This document shows positions 39,879 through 52,427 of a DNA stretch of 64,000 bases, piece by piece. Within the stretch, counting starts at the first letter, position 1. Every line of letters begins with the position of its first letter. The position numbers were made by a program, and so were the translations under genes. The DNA is from Penium margaritaceum (lineage: Eukaryota > Streptophyta > Zygnematophyceae > Desmidiales > Peniaceae). Location of the stretch: positions 3,276 to 67,275 of the forward strand of contig SZWC01004673.1 in NCBI GenBank assembly GCA_023375785.1, read 5' to 3'. The notes beneath the pieces were generated by a model, which did not search any database, was not told the DNA's origin, and worked only from the letters and a program-made list of their open reading frames with translations.

Positions 39879-39902
39879 AGAGAGAGAGAGAGAGAGAGAG
39901 AG
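39879..39902. repeat. (AG)12 microsatellite inside a satellite unit
   Basis: Twelve AG dinucleotides replace the ACACAG part of a b half-unit (CACTATAG...AGTGAAAGTG). It probably grew by slippage from the TAGACACAGTG context. It is the only dinucleotide run of this length in the satellite here. Confidence 0.95.
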
Positions 39903-42900
39903 TGAAAGTGTGACCAAAACACCATTCAAACAGTGATAATGTGAACTAAGCAGTATAGACACAGTGAAAGTGTGAGCAAAGCACCATTGAAACAGTGATA
40001 AAGTGACCTAAGCACCATAGACACAGTGAAAATGTGACAAAAGCACCATTGAAACAATGATAATGTTATCTAAGTACTATTGAAAGAGTGAAAGTGTGAT
40101 CAAAGAACCACTGAAGTAGTGATAATATGGAATAAGCACCATAGATGCAGTGAAAATATAACCAAAGCACCATTGAAACAGTGACGACGTGACCAAAGCA
40201 CCATTGAAACGGTGACAATGTGACCTAAGCACTATACACATAGGAAACGTGTGACAATAGCACCATTCGGACTGTGATAACATAACATAAGCACCATAGA
40301 GTAAAAGTGTGACCAAAGCACCAATGAAATAGTGATAATATGACCTAAGCACTGTAGACAGAATGGAAGTGTCAACAGAATACCATTGAATCGGTGATAA
40401 TGTGACCAAAGCATTATAGACACGGTGAAAATGAGACCAAAGCACTATTGACACAGTGATAATGTGACCAAAGCACCATGGAAAAACTGATAATGTGACC
40501 TAAGTGTTATAGACACATTGAATGTGTGACCAAAGCACAATTGAAACAGTGATAATGTGACTGAAGCACTATAGACACAGTGGAAGTGCTGATGTGACCA
40601 AAGCACCATAGATTCAGTGAAGGGGTGACCAAAGCACCATTGAAACAGTGACAATGTGATCAGAGTACTGCAGACACTGTGAAATTGTGACCTAAGTACC
40701 ATAGACACAGTAAAAATATCACCAAAGCACCATTCAGACAGTGATAATTTGACATAAGCTCCATAGATGGTGAAAGTGTGACCAAAGCAACATTGAAACA
40801 GTTATAATGTCACCTAAGTACCATACGGACAGTGAAATTGTGACCAAAGCACCATTGGAAACAGTGATACCATGACGACACAACCATAGACACGGTGAAA
40901 GTGTGACCAAAGAACCATTAAACTAGTGATAGTGTTACCAAAGCACCGTAGACACAGTGAAAGAGTGACCAAACCACCATTGAAATAGTGACGACGTGAC
41001 CTAAGCACCATACACACAGTGAAACTGTGACCATAGCACCATTGAAATGGCGTTAATGTGACCAAAGCACCATAGAGACAGTGAAAGTACAATCAAAGCA
41101 CCATTAAATCTGTGATAACGAGACCATAGTACCATAGACGTACCATAGAACTAGTGATAACGTAACCAAAGCACCATACACACAATGAACGTGTGACCAA
41201 TGCACTATTCAAATAGTGATAACATGACCAAAGCACCATAGACCCATAAAAGTGTGACCAAAACACCATTAAAACAGTGATAATGTTACCTAAGCATCAT
41301 CCATACAATGGAAGTGTGACCAAATGCAAGTGTGACCAAAGCACCATTGAAACAATGATGGTGTGACCAAAGCACCATAGATATAGTGATTGTTTGACCA
41401 AAGAACCATTGAAACAGTGATAATGTGACCAAAGCACCATAGACACAAAAATGTGTGACCAAAGCACCACTAAAACAGTGATTATGTGACCTAAGCATCA
41501 AAGACAGAGTAAACGTGTGACCAAAGCACCATTGGAACAGTGATAATGTGACCTAAGCATGATATACATGGTGATAGTGTGACCAAAGCACCACTGAAAA
41601 AATGATAGTGTGACCTAAGCACTATAGACACGGTGAAAGTGTGATCAAAGCATCGTTGAAATGGTGCTAATGTGACCTAAGCACAATAGACACAGTGAAA
41701 GTGCGACCAAAGCACCATTGAAAGAACTAAATGTGACCAAAGGACCATTGATAGAATGAAATTGTGACGAAGGACCATTGAAACAGTAATAATGTGACCA
41801 AAGAACCATACACATAGTGAAAGTGTGACCAAAGCAACATTCAAACAGTGATAATGTGAGCAAGGGACTATAGACATAGTGCAAGTGTGACCAAAGCACC
41901 ATTGAAACTGTGATAATGTTACAAACGCACCATAAACACAATGAAAGTGTGACCAGAGCACCATTGAAATAGTGATAGTGTGACTTAAGCACCATATATA
42001 CAGCAAAAGTGTTACCAAAGCACCATTGGAACAGTGATTATGTGACCTAAGCACTATAGACACAGTGAAAGTGTGACCAAAGTACCACGGAAACGGTGAT
42101 TATGTGACCTAACCACCATAGAAACAGTGAAAGTGTGACCAAAGCACCATTGAAACAGTGATAATGTCACCAATGCACCATGTAAACAGTGAGAATAAAC
42201 CAAAAGCACCTCTGAAACAGCGATAACATGACAAAAGCACCATCCACACAGTCAAAGTGTGACCAAAGCACCATTAAACCGGTGATTATGTGACAAAGGC
42301 ACCATATACACAATGAAAGTGTGACCAGAACACCATTGAAATAGTGATGACGTGACCTAATCACCATACACAGAAAGAAGGTGTGACCAAAGCATTGTAA
42401 AGAGAGTGAAAGTGTGCCCAAACTATCATTGACTTAGTGTCAATGTGGCCAATGCATTGTAGATACAGTGAAGGTGTGACAAGAGCACCATTAAAACGGT
42501 GATAATGTCACCCATGCACTATAGACAAATTGAAATTGTGACCAAGGCACCATTGAAACAGTGATAATATGACCCAAGCGACATAGACACAGTGAAAGTG
42601 TGACCAAAGCACCATTGAAACATTGATTACATGACTTGATCACTATATACACAGTGAAAATGTGACAAAAGTACCATTGGAACACTGAAAATGTGACATA
42701 AGCACTATAGACATAGTGAAAGTGTGACCAAAGTACCATTGAAACATTGATCATGTGACTAACCACTATATATACAGTGAAAAGATGATCAAAGTGCAAT
42801 CAAAACAGTGATAATGTGACCTAAGCACTATATGCACAGTAAAGGTGTGATCAAAACACCACAGAAACGGTAATAATGTGACTAAAGCACAATAAACAAA

Positions 42901-44580
42901 ATAGAAGTGTGACAAACTCACTTTTGAAAAAGTGATAATGTGACCAAAGCACTATTGACATGGTGAATGTGCGACCAAAGCACCATCAAAACAGTGATTG
43001 AATGACCTAAGCATTATAGACACAGTGAAAGTGTGACCAAAGCACCTTTGAAATAGTGATCATGTGACTTTGGCACTATAGACATAGTGAAAGTGTGACC
43101 AAAGCACCATTGAAACAGTGATAAGTGACCTAAGCACCATAGACATAGTGAAAGCGTGACCAAAGCACGATTAATACAAAGATAATGTAACATAAGCACT
43201 ATATACACTGTGATTGTGTGACCAAATAACCACTGAAAAAGTGATAATGTGACGCAAGCACTATAGACACAGTGAATGTGTGACCAAAGCACCATCAAAA
43301 CAGTGATAATGTGACCTAAGAACTATAGAAAGAAGTGAAAATGTGACCAAAACACTATTGAAAGAGTGACCATGTGACCTAAGTACTTTAGACACGGTGA
43401 ATTTGTGACCAAAGCACTATTGAAACAGTGGGAATGTGACCTGAGAACTATGGAAACAGTGACAGTGTGACCAAAGCAACATTGAAACAGCGATAACATG
43501 ACTTCAGCACTATAGACACATTGAATGTGTGACCAAAGCACCATTTAAAGAGTAACAATGTTTCCTTAGCACTATAGACACAGTGAAAGCGTAACCAAAG
43601 CACTAATAAAACAATGATAGTGTGACCAAAGTTCTATAGACATGGTGAAAGTATGACCAAAACACAACAAATACATTTACAATGAGACATACGAATTAAA
43701 AATACGGTGAACATGTGATGAAAGCACCATTGAAACAGTGATACTGTGACATAAGCACTATAGATATAGTGAAAGCGTGATCAAAACACCATTGAATCAC
43801 TGATAATGTGACATGAGCACCATAGACACAGTGAAAGTGTGACCAAAGCACCATTGATACAGTGGTAATGTGACCTAAACACTATAGACACAGTGAATGT
43901 GTGACCAAATCACCATTCAAAAAGTGATAATGTGACCTAAGCACTATAGGCACTGTAGAAGTGTGACCAAAGTACCATTGAAGCAGTGATAATGTGACCC
44001 AAGCACTATAGATACAGTGAAAGTGTGACCAAAGCACCATTCAAATAGTGATAACATGACCTTACTCTATAGACACAGTGAAAATGTGACAAAAGCACCA
44101 TTAATACAGTGATAATGTGACACAAGAAATATAGACACAGTGGAAGTGTGACCAAAGGACCATTGAAACATTGATATTGTGAGGAAAGCACTGTAGACAG
44201 TGAACGTGTGACCAAAGCACCATTGAAACAGTGAAATATGGACTAAGCACCATAGACAGAGTGACCTTCTGACAAAAAAATCATTGAAAAGGTCATAGTA
44301 TGACCTAAGCACTATAGAAACAGTAAAAGTGTGACTAAAGCACCATTGAAAACGTGATAATGTGACCTACGCACTGTAGAAACTGTGAAAGTGTGACCAA
44401 TACGCCATTGAAACAATGATTATGTGACCAAAACACTGTAGACACAGTGAAAGTGTGAGCAAAGCACTCTTGAAATAGTCATAATGTTGACCCATGCACT
44501 ATGGACATGGTGAAAGTGTGACCAAAGCACCATGGAAACAGTGATAATGTGACCCACGCATTATAGACATAGTGAAAGTG

Positions 44581-44608
44581 TGACCAAAGTAGAAAAGTAC
44601 TTTGGTCA
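44581..44608. repeat. 11-bp inverted repeat at a strand switch
   Basis: TGACCAAAGTA at 44581-44591 and TACTTTGGTCA at 44598-44608 are perfect reverse complements around the 6-base loop GAAAAG. Pairing continues outward with mismatches into GTGAAAGTG / GACTTTCAC. The satellite changes from minus to plus exactly here. Fold-back template switching would give this structure. Confidence 0.9.
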
Positions 44609-47600
44609 GACTTTCACAGTGTCTATGGTGCTTTGGTCACATGATCACTATGTCAATGGTGCTTTGGTCACACTTTCTCTGTGTCGATGGTGCTTAGGTC
44701 ACATTGTCACTGTTTCAATGGTACTTCTGTCACACTTTCACTGTGTATATGGTGCTTATGTCACATTATCACCGTTCCAACGGTGCTTTAGTTACACTTG
44801 CAATGTGTCTATGGTTCTTAGTTCACATTATCACTATTTTAATGGTGCTTTGGTCACACTTTTACTATGTTTATGGTGCTTAGGTCATACCATAATTGTT
44901 TCCATCATGATTTGGTCACACTTTCACTGTGTCTATGGTGCTCTGGTCAATTTGTCACACTTTCAATTGTGCTTTGGTCACACTTCTACAGTGTATGTAG
45001 TGCTTAGGTCATATCATCACTGTTTCAATGGTACTTTGGTCACATTTTCACCGTGTCTATGGTGCTTTGGTCACATTATCACTGTTTGAATGGTGATGTG
45101 GTCACACTTTGAAGGTGTCTATTGTGCTTTGGTAACATTTTAACTGGTGCAATGGTGTTTTGGTCACACTTTCACCGTGTATATGGTGCTTTGGTCACAT
45201 TATTGCTGTTTTCATGGTACTCTGGTCACAATTTCACTATGTCTATAGTGCGTATGTCACATTATCACTGTTTCAATGGTGCATTGATCACACTTTCACT
45301 ATGTCTGTGGTGCATTGGTCACACCATCACTGTTTCAATGGTGTTTTGGTCACATTTTCACTCTGTCTATGGTGCTTTGGTTTCATTATGAATGTTGCAA
45401 TGGTTCTTTTGTCACTTGCACTATATCTATAGTGCTAAAAGGTCATGTTACCACTAATTCAATGGAGCTTTGTTCATACTTTCACTGTGTCTATGGTGCT
45501 TAGGTCATGAAATCACTGTTTAAATGGTGCTTTTGTCACACAGTCCCTTTGTCTATAGTGCTTAGGTTACAGCATTACTGTTTCAATGGTGCTTTGATCA
45601 CACTTTCACTATGTCTATGGTACTTTGGTGACATTATCATTGTTTCAATGGTGCTTTGGTCACACATTCACTGTGTATATGGTACACTGGTCCCATTATC
45701 TTTGCTCAATGGTGCCTTGATCACACTTTCATTGTGTCTATGGTTCTTTGGTCAACCTTTCATTGTGTCTGTGGTGCTTCGATCACAATATTGCTATTTC
45801 AACGGTGCTTTGGTCACATTTCCACTACGTCTATAGTGCTTAGGTCACATAATCAATGTTTCAATGGTGATTTTGTCACACTTTCACTGTGAATATAATG
45901 CTTATGTCACAACATCACTGTTTCAATGGTGCTTTGGTCACATTTTCATCGTGTCTATATTGCTTAGGTCCCAGTATTACTGTTTCAATGGTGCTTTGAT
46001 CATACTTTCACTATGTCTATGGTTCTTTGGTCACATTGTCATGATCTTAATGGTGCATAGGTCATGTTATAACTATTTCAACAGTGCTTTCTTCACACTT
46101 TCACTGTGTCCATGGTGCTTAGGTCATATTATCACTGTTTCAATGGGGCTTTGGTCACACTTTCACCTTGCCTATAGTGCTTGGGTTACGGCGTCACTGT
46201 TCCGATGGTTCTTTGGTCACAATATCACAGTGTCCATTGTGCTTTTGTAACATTATCAGTCTTTCAATGGTGCTTTGGTCACACTTTCACTGTGTTTATG
46301 GTGCTTTGGTCACATTTGCTTTGTTTCAATGTTGCTTTGGTCATATTTTCATTGTCTATGGTGCTTTAGTCACATTGTCACAATTTCAATGTTGCTTTAC
46401 TCACACTTTCACTGTGTCTTATATGCTGAGGTCATGTTATCAATGTTTCAATAATGCGTTGGTCACAATTTCACTGTCTTTATGGTGAGTAGGTCACATT
46501 ATCACTGTTTCAATGCTACTTTGGTCACACTTTCACTTTTTCTATGGTGCTTAGGTCACATTATCACTATTCCAATTGCGCTGTGGTCACACTTTCAATG
46601 TGTCTATGGGTATGAGGTCACATTACATTTGTTTCAATGGTACTTTGGACACACTTTCCTTGTGTCTATGGTGCTTAGATCACATAATCATTGTTTCAAT
46701 GGTGTTTTCATCAATCTTACACTCTGTTTATGGTGCTTTGGTCAAGTTAGCATTATTTCAATGGTACTTTGGTCACCCTTTCATTGTGTCTTTTGGTCTT
46801 AGGTCACATTGTCACTATTGCCATGGTGCTTTGGTCACACCTTCACTGTTCCTATGGTGCTTAGGTCACATTATCACTGTTTCAATCGTGCTTTACTCAC
46901 ACTTTCACTGTGTCTACGGTACTTTAGTCATATTGTCACTGTTTCCATGGGAGTTGGATCACACTTTCACCGTGTCTATGGTGCTTTGGTCACATTACCA
47001 TTGTTTCAATGGTGCATTGTTCACACTTTCACAGCGTCTATGGTACTTTGGTCAGATTATCACTGTGCCAATGGTGATTTGGTCACACTCTCACTGTTTC
47101 TATGGTGCTTAGGTAGTATAATCATTGTTTCAATGGCGATTTGGTCACACTTTCACTGTGTCCACAGTCCTTTGGTCACATCATCACACTTTCAATGGTG
47201 CTTTGGTCACGCTTCCATTGAGGCTATGGTGCTTTGGTCACATTATCACTGTTTCAATGGTGCTTTAGTCACACTTTCACTAGTCTATGGTGCTTAGGTC
47301 ACATTATCACAGTTTCAATTGTGCTTTGGTCACACTTTCACTGTGGCTATGGTGCTTAGGTCACATTATCATTGTTTCAATTGTGCGTTGATCATACTTT
47401 CACTGTGGCTATGGTGCGTAGGTCACATTATCACTGTTACAACAGTGCCTTGGTCACATTTTCACCGTGCCTATGGTGATTTGGTCACATTATCACTGTT
47501 TCATCACTGTTCCAATGGTGCTCGAGTTATATTTTCACCATGTCTATGCTGCTTTGGTCACATTATCACTGTTTCAATGGTGCTTTGGTCACACGTTCAA

Positions 47601-49874
47601 TATGTCGTTAGTTTTTAGGTCACATTATAACTGCTTCAATGGCACTTTGGTCACACTTTTACCGTGTCTATGGTGCTTAGGTCACATTATCACTGTTCTC
47701 ACGGTGCTTTGGTCTCACTTTCAATGTACCTTTGGTGCTTAGTTCACATGATCAGTACTTTGATGGTGCTTTGGTCACACTTTCACTATGTCTATGGTGC
47801 TTGGCTCACACCATCACTGTTTCCATGGTGCTCTGGTCACTCTTTCAATGTGTCAATGGTGCACTGGTCACATTATCACTTTTCTAATGGTGCTTTGGTG
47901 ACACTTTCACTATGTCTATAGTGCCTAGGTCACATTTTCACTATTTCAATTATGCTTTGGCTACATTTTCACTCTGTCCATGGTGCTTAGGTCACACTAT
48001 CACTATTCAATGGTGTTTAGGTCACACTTTCACTGTGTCTATGGTGTTGTGGTCACATTGGCACTATTGTAGTGGTACTTTGTTCACACGTTCATCATGT
48101 CTATGGTACTTAGGTCACATTATCATTGTTTCAATGGTTCTTTGGTAATATATTCATTGTTTCTATGATGCATGGTCTTATTTTTACTTTTTCAATGGGT
48201 TTTTGGTCACTTTCACTGTGACTATGGTCATTTGGTCACATTATCACTGTTTTGATGGTGCTTTGGTAACACTTTCACTCTGTTTATAGTGCTTAGGTCA
48301 TGTTATCACTGTTTCCAAAGTGCTTTGGTTACATTTGCACTATGTCTATGGCGCTTAGGTCATATTATCACCATTTCAATGGTGCTTTTGTAAACCTTTC
48401 ACTCTGTCTATGGTGTTGAGGTCACGTTATAACTGTTTTGATAATGTGTTGGTCATACCTTCACTGTTTTTTATGGTGTTTTTGTCGTGTTATCACCGTT
48501 TAAATGGTGCTTTGGTCACACTTTTACTCTGTCTATAGTCTTGAGGTCACGTCATCACTGTTTCAATTGTGCTGTGGTCATAATTTCACTGTGTCCATGG
48601 TGCTTTGGTCACTCTTTTACTATGTCCATGATGCTTAGGTCACATTATCACTGTTTCAATGGTGCTTTTGTTGCACTATCACCGTGTCTATGGTGCTTAG
48701 GTCACATTAGAACTGTTTCAAAGGTGCTTCAGTCACCCTTTCAATGTGTGTATGGTGCTTTGGTCATATTAGCACTGTTTGAATGGTGATTCAGTCTACC
48801 TTTCAATGTGTCTATGGTGATTTGGTCACATTATCACTGCTTCAATGGTGCTTTGGTCACACTTCCACTCTCTGTATGATGCTCAGGTCACATTATCACT
48901 GTTTTGATGGTACATTGGTCAAACGTTCAATGTGTCTATGGTGCATTGTTCACATTATCACCATTTCAATGGTGCTTTGGTCACACGTTCACTATGTCTA
49001 TGGTGCTTAGGTCACACCATCACTGTGTAAATGGTGCTTTGGTCACAGTTTCACTGTGTATATGGTGTTAATGTAACATTATCTTTGTTTCAATGGTGCT
49101 TTGGTCACATTTTCACTGTGTCTATGGTGCATTGGTCACATTATCACTATTTCAATAATGCTTTGGACACTTTTACTATGTTCATTGTTTTTTGGTGACA
49201 TTATCACTGTTTCAATGGTCCTTTGGTAACACTTTCAATGTGATATAGTGCTTAGGTCACATTATCACTGTTTCAATAGTGCTTTGGTCACGTTTTCATT
49301 GTGTCCATGGTGCTAAGGTCATATTATGACTGTTTCAATGGTGGCTTGAGCACCCTTTCACTGAATCTACAGTGGTTAGGTCATGTCATCACTATTTCAA
49401 TGGTGCTTTGGTCACACTTTCACTGTGTCTATGGTGATTTGGTCACAATCTCACTGTTTCAATGGTGCTTTGGTCACACTCTCACTGTGTTTCTGGTGCT
49501 TATGTCTCATTATCACTGTTTTAATGGTGCTTTTGTTACATTATCACTGTTTCACGGGTGCTTTGGTCACATGTTTACTGTGTATATGGTTCTTAGTTCA
49601 TATTATTACTGTTTTAACGGTGCTTTTGGTGACATTCTTACCAGGTCTATGATACTTTTGTCACATTCTCACTATTTTGATGGTCCTTTGGTCCCAATTT
49701 CACCGTGTGTGTGGTGCTTAGGTCACATTATCACTGCTTCAATGGTGCTTTGGTCACACTTTCACTTTTTCTATGGTGCTTAGGTGAAATAATCAGTGAT
49801 TTAATTGTGCTTTGGTCACACTTTCACTGTGTCTTTGGTGCGTCGGTCATATTACCACTGTTTTAATGCTGCTA
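44592..49874 (+). repeat. 62-bp satellite array, plus orientation (5.3 kb)
   Basis: Plus-oriented a/b units from the hairpin to element A. A local near-identical repeat of two dimers with TTCAATTGTGC and CTGTGGCTATGG variants lies near 47310-47420. No gene is present; the open frames are satellite. It ends in AATGCTGCTA immediately before TGTCTCAGG. Confidence 0.95.
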
Positions 49875-50905
49875 TGTCTCAGGATTTTGGAGAGGTTTCT
49901 GGAGCCCAAAAGATGGCTGTGATTGAGTACGGAGAAGGATCAGCGACGTTCCGGAGTGCTGACGATGTGCTGACATCAGTAGTGCAAGAGAGAGGAATCG
50001 AAGGAGTACTGCTGGAAGGTAATGTGACACAAGTCTTATGGAACGATAGTGACAATCCTCACTGTGTGGAGTTGACTAGACACGGAAATGACAAGGTTGC
50101 ACCTGGTTGCTGTTCACGTCTGTGAGTTGTGATTGGAGATCTTGCTCGAGATGATAGGCAGATACGACAAGCGGGTTGAAACACTGAGTGTGAGGAGCTG
50201 AAGTGAATACGGAAGCGACGAGCTGACAGCTCATGATGATTGCGATATTGATTGATAATGGGCAAAGCGAGATGAAAGATGATGTAACAATAAGGATGAT
50301 TGATAGCGGTGGCAAGAGGGGCAGAGCCCGAAGAACCACAAAGGGTTGATTACAACTAGGAGAACATGGAGACTAAGTACTAGCTCTAGTCTCTAGTGCA
50401 CTTGAGGACCTAGGTGTTTATGGTGGGCGGTGCGAGAGGTGCAGACGAAGACACCGTGCTGCTGTTGCTGCCGCTGCTATGGGTGGAGTCGCACTGTGAC
50501 TCCACGCACGACAACGGCTATTCCTTGACTTGGGTTGTTGCGTCGCGTCAGATGTGCGGTCTTCACTTGTTGTCTTGTAGTGGGGTCCTAGCCGTGGGTT
50601 GGTGTGTCCTGCGCTGGCAAGACCAACGTTACTCCTGTCGGCGCCGGTACGTGGTCGGCCGGTGATTGTCGTCACATGATCGTGGGCCGGTGCCCTGGAT
50701 CCGCTGAGTGGTGCGATCCTCCAATCACTTCCATGCAGATGTCGTGGCCATCCTGGCCAGTGCGAGGTCAAGATTGTTGGTGCCTGGATCCAAGCACACT
50801 TGGATATTTTCTTTTCACCCAAAGGTTGTCTTGGACAAGGATCCCCATAAACCAGGAGTGCAGAACCCGGGGTCAGCCTTGTGACCAGTGAAGATTATTC
50901 TGACA
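49875..50905. mobile_element. LTR-like element A (probable solo LTR, 1031 bp)
   Basis: A non-satellite insert starting TGTCTCAGG and ending CTGACA, so its termini are TGTC...GACA. CTA lies directly before (49872-49874) and after (50906-50908), and removing the insert plus one CTA restores a satellite half-unit (GCTGCTATGGTCACAC). TG...CA ends and the lack of a coding core fit a solo LTR, but a 3-bp duplication is shorter than usual and the strand is not determined. Its first ~630 bp resembles 51219-51835. It has CTG-rich triplets (about 50457-50475) followed by a GGAGTC...GACTCC dyad. It is treated as a fossil of unknown family. Confidence 0.6.
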
Positions 50906-51218
50906 CTATGGTCACACTTTCACTGTTTCCATGGTACATCGGTCAAATTATATTTGTTTCAATGTTGCTTTGGTCACGCGTCCAGTGTGTCTATGGTGCT
51001 TAGGTCATATCACCACTGTTTCAATGGTGCTTTGGGCACATGTTTACTATGTCTAAAATATTTTAGTCACATTATCACTTTTTCAATGGTGGTTTGGTTA
51101 CACTTTCACTGTGTCAAGGGTGTTTATGTTACACTACCACTGTTTCAATGGTGCTTTTGTGACAGTCTCACTGTTTCTATGGTGCTTAGATCACATTATC
51201 ACTGTTTCAATGGCGCTT
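50906..51218 (+). repeat. short satellite stretch between elements A and B
   Basis: About 313 bp (five dimers) of plus-oriented satellite between the two related inserts. Phase and orientation match the array on the left of A. It shows that A and B are separate insertions or duplicates, not one continuous element. Confidence 0.93.
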
Positions 51219-51835
51219 TGTCTCAGGATGTTGGGGAGGCTGGCAGAGGCACAAGGATGAATGCAACTGAGTTCAAAGAAGGATCGGGGAAACTGCAGAT
51301 TGCGGACGGGTTGCTAATGGCAGCAGTGCGACAGAGAGGAAGCGACTGAGCACTGTTGACAGCCACTTTGGCGTAAGGCTTACGAATGAATAGCGAAGTC
51401 CATGTTTTGAGGAGTTGAGAGGATGTGGCAATCACTCAGTCCAGACCTGGTTAAAGTTCACGTATGAAAGTTGCAACTGGAGGCCTTGATCCAGATGACA
51501 GTGAGATATGGCAAGCTGAGTGAGAGCGTAGAGCTGAAGTGAATACGGAAGCAATGAGCTGAGGCTTGATGATGAGTGGAGCGAGCTGATGATGAAGAAT
51601 GATGAATGAAGATTGATGAAAGATGAGTGATAGCGGCGGCATGAGGGGCAGAGCCCAAAGAACCACAAAGGGTTAGCTATATGAGGAACGTACAATGTCC
51701 TAAGTACACATCCTTCCTAGGCCAGGTCCTACAGTTAGGGTGGGTGATACGACTGTAGTCGCTGTTGCCACCTTGGTGTTGCTGCTGCTGCTATTGAGGG
51801 CGGAGTCGTGAGGCGACTCCGATGAGTAGGGCTGA
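51219..51835. mobile_element. LTR-like element B, related to A
   Basis: Starts with the same TGTCTCAGG words as A, at the same place in the satellite unit (after CAATGGCGCTT). It shares ordered patches with A: GAGCTGAAGTGAATACGGAAG; GATAGCGG-GGCA-GAGGGGCAGAGCCC (key words AGAGCCC and AAGAACCACAAAGGGTT); a CTG-rich triplet run; and a GGAGTCG...CGACTCC dyad near 51804-51824. Similarity is about two thirds by eye. After the dyad, similarity to A stops and unrelated sequence follows. A matching far end was not found, so the copy looks incomplete or rearranged. It is a fossil. Confidence 0.55.
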
Positions 51836-52427
51836 TGGAAACTCGTTCATTTTTCATGAATTCTAAAGTTGAGGAATCCTATGTGAACCATTTTAAAATG
51901 TCTGAAATGGTGAAACGTTTGTGGTCGAACCCGAGTGTGTGGTCAAGTTGACCATGGGTTTTGAGACAAAAAATAAACTATAATCTCTGGTCGAGCTCTT
52001 AAATCAAAATCAGGAGTCCTGATTTTCTTTTGTTGTCCATTCCAAACCACAAAGGGAGGAAAACTGACACTTATCCGTGCTGTGAACGAAATTGACTTAG
52101 AAACACTTCAATGCAAGAAGCTGGGCAGCGGCAGTGCCTACATTCTTGTGGGTTAATCTCAAAGTTTGGGACAGCCAATGGAATAAAAGACCCAAACTGG
52201 GTGGCCGTTGGAAAGCCACGACATGGCTCAATGCGGGATGTTTATGTGTTGGACAATACTGTTTATGAGGAATGACCGTAGTGGCATACACCGGGTTAGA
52301 GAATGAAAACGGTGATGTGAATGAAGATGGCTTCTTGATTGCAAGAAATCAAGGCACTGAACGTGCTTCGACCACTCAACCACTCATCTACTTATCGCAA
52401 CAATGCAAAATGTGCGAGCTGCATTAA

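Larger units (their letters stand above)
36360..44500 (-). repeat. segmental duplication, two copies about 6.4 kb apart
   Basis: Landmarks occur in the same order in about 36360-38100 and 42750-44500: TGATCATGTGACTAACCACTA (shown as GTGACTAACCACTATA, 36371 and 42757); the ATGGACATGG / ATTGACATGG pair; TACAAAGATAATGTTACATA near 36791 and its close match near 43175; ACACAACAAATACATTTA-type near 37228 and 43656; CCATTCAAAAAGTGATAATG near 37492 and 43912; and the short AGTGARATATG half-unit near 37875 and 44232. Offsets are 6.36-6.43 kb. Confidence 0.75.
33819..44591 (-). repeat. 62-bp satellite array, minus orientation (10.8 kb)
   Basis: The longest minus block. Reversed a/b units run throughout, and in the second half b half-units often carry AAGCACTATAGACA instead of AAGCACCATAGACA, a local subfamily. 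Two internal duplications are visible: 37975-38650 against 39220-39860, and about 36360-38100 against 42750-44500. An (AG)12 tract sits at 39879. The block ends at the small hairpin at 44581-44608. No gene is seen. Confidence 0.96.

Noticed and set aside
50418-50822. Open frames of 83-134 codons in element A
   Set aside because: Overlapping on both strands in GC-richer sequence, with no recognisable motif and no counterpart in element B.
49875-50905. Helitron or Mutator-type identity for element A
   Set aside because: The borders do not fit TC...CTRR insertion between A and T, and there is no 9-11-bp target duplication or long terminal inverted repeat. TGTC...GACA ends fit an LTR-type element better, though not conclusively.
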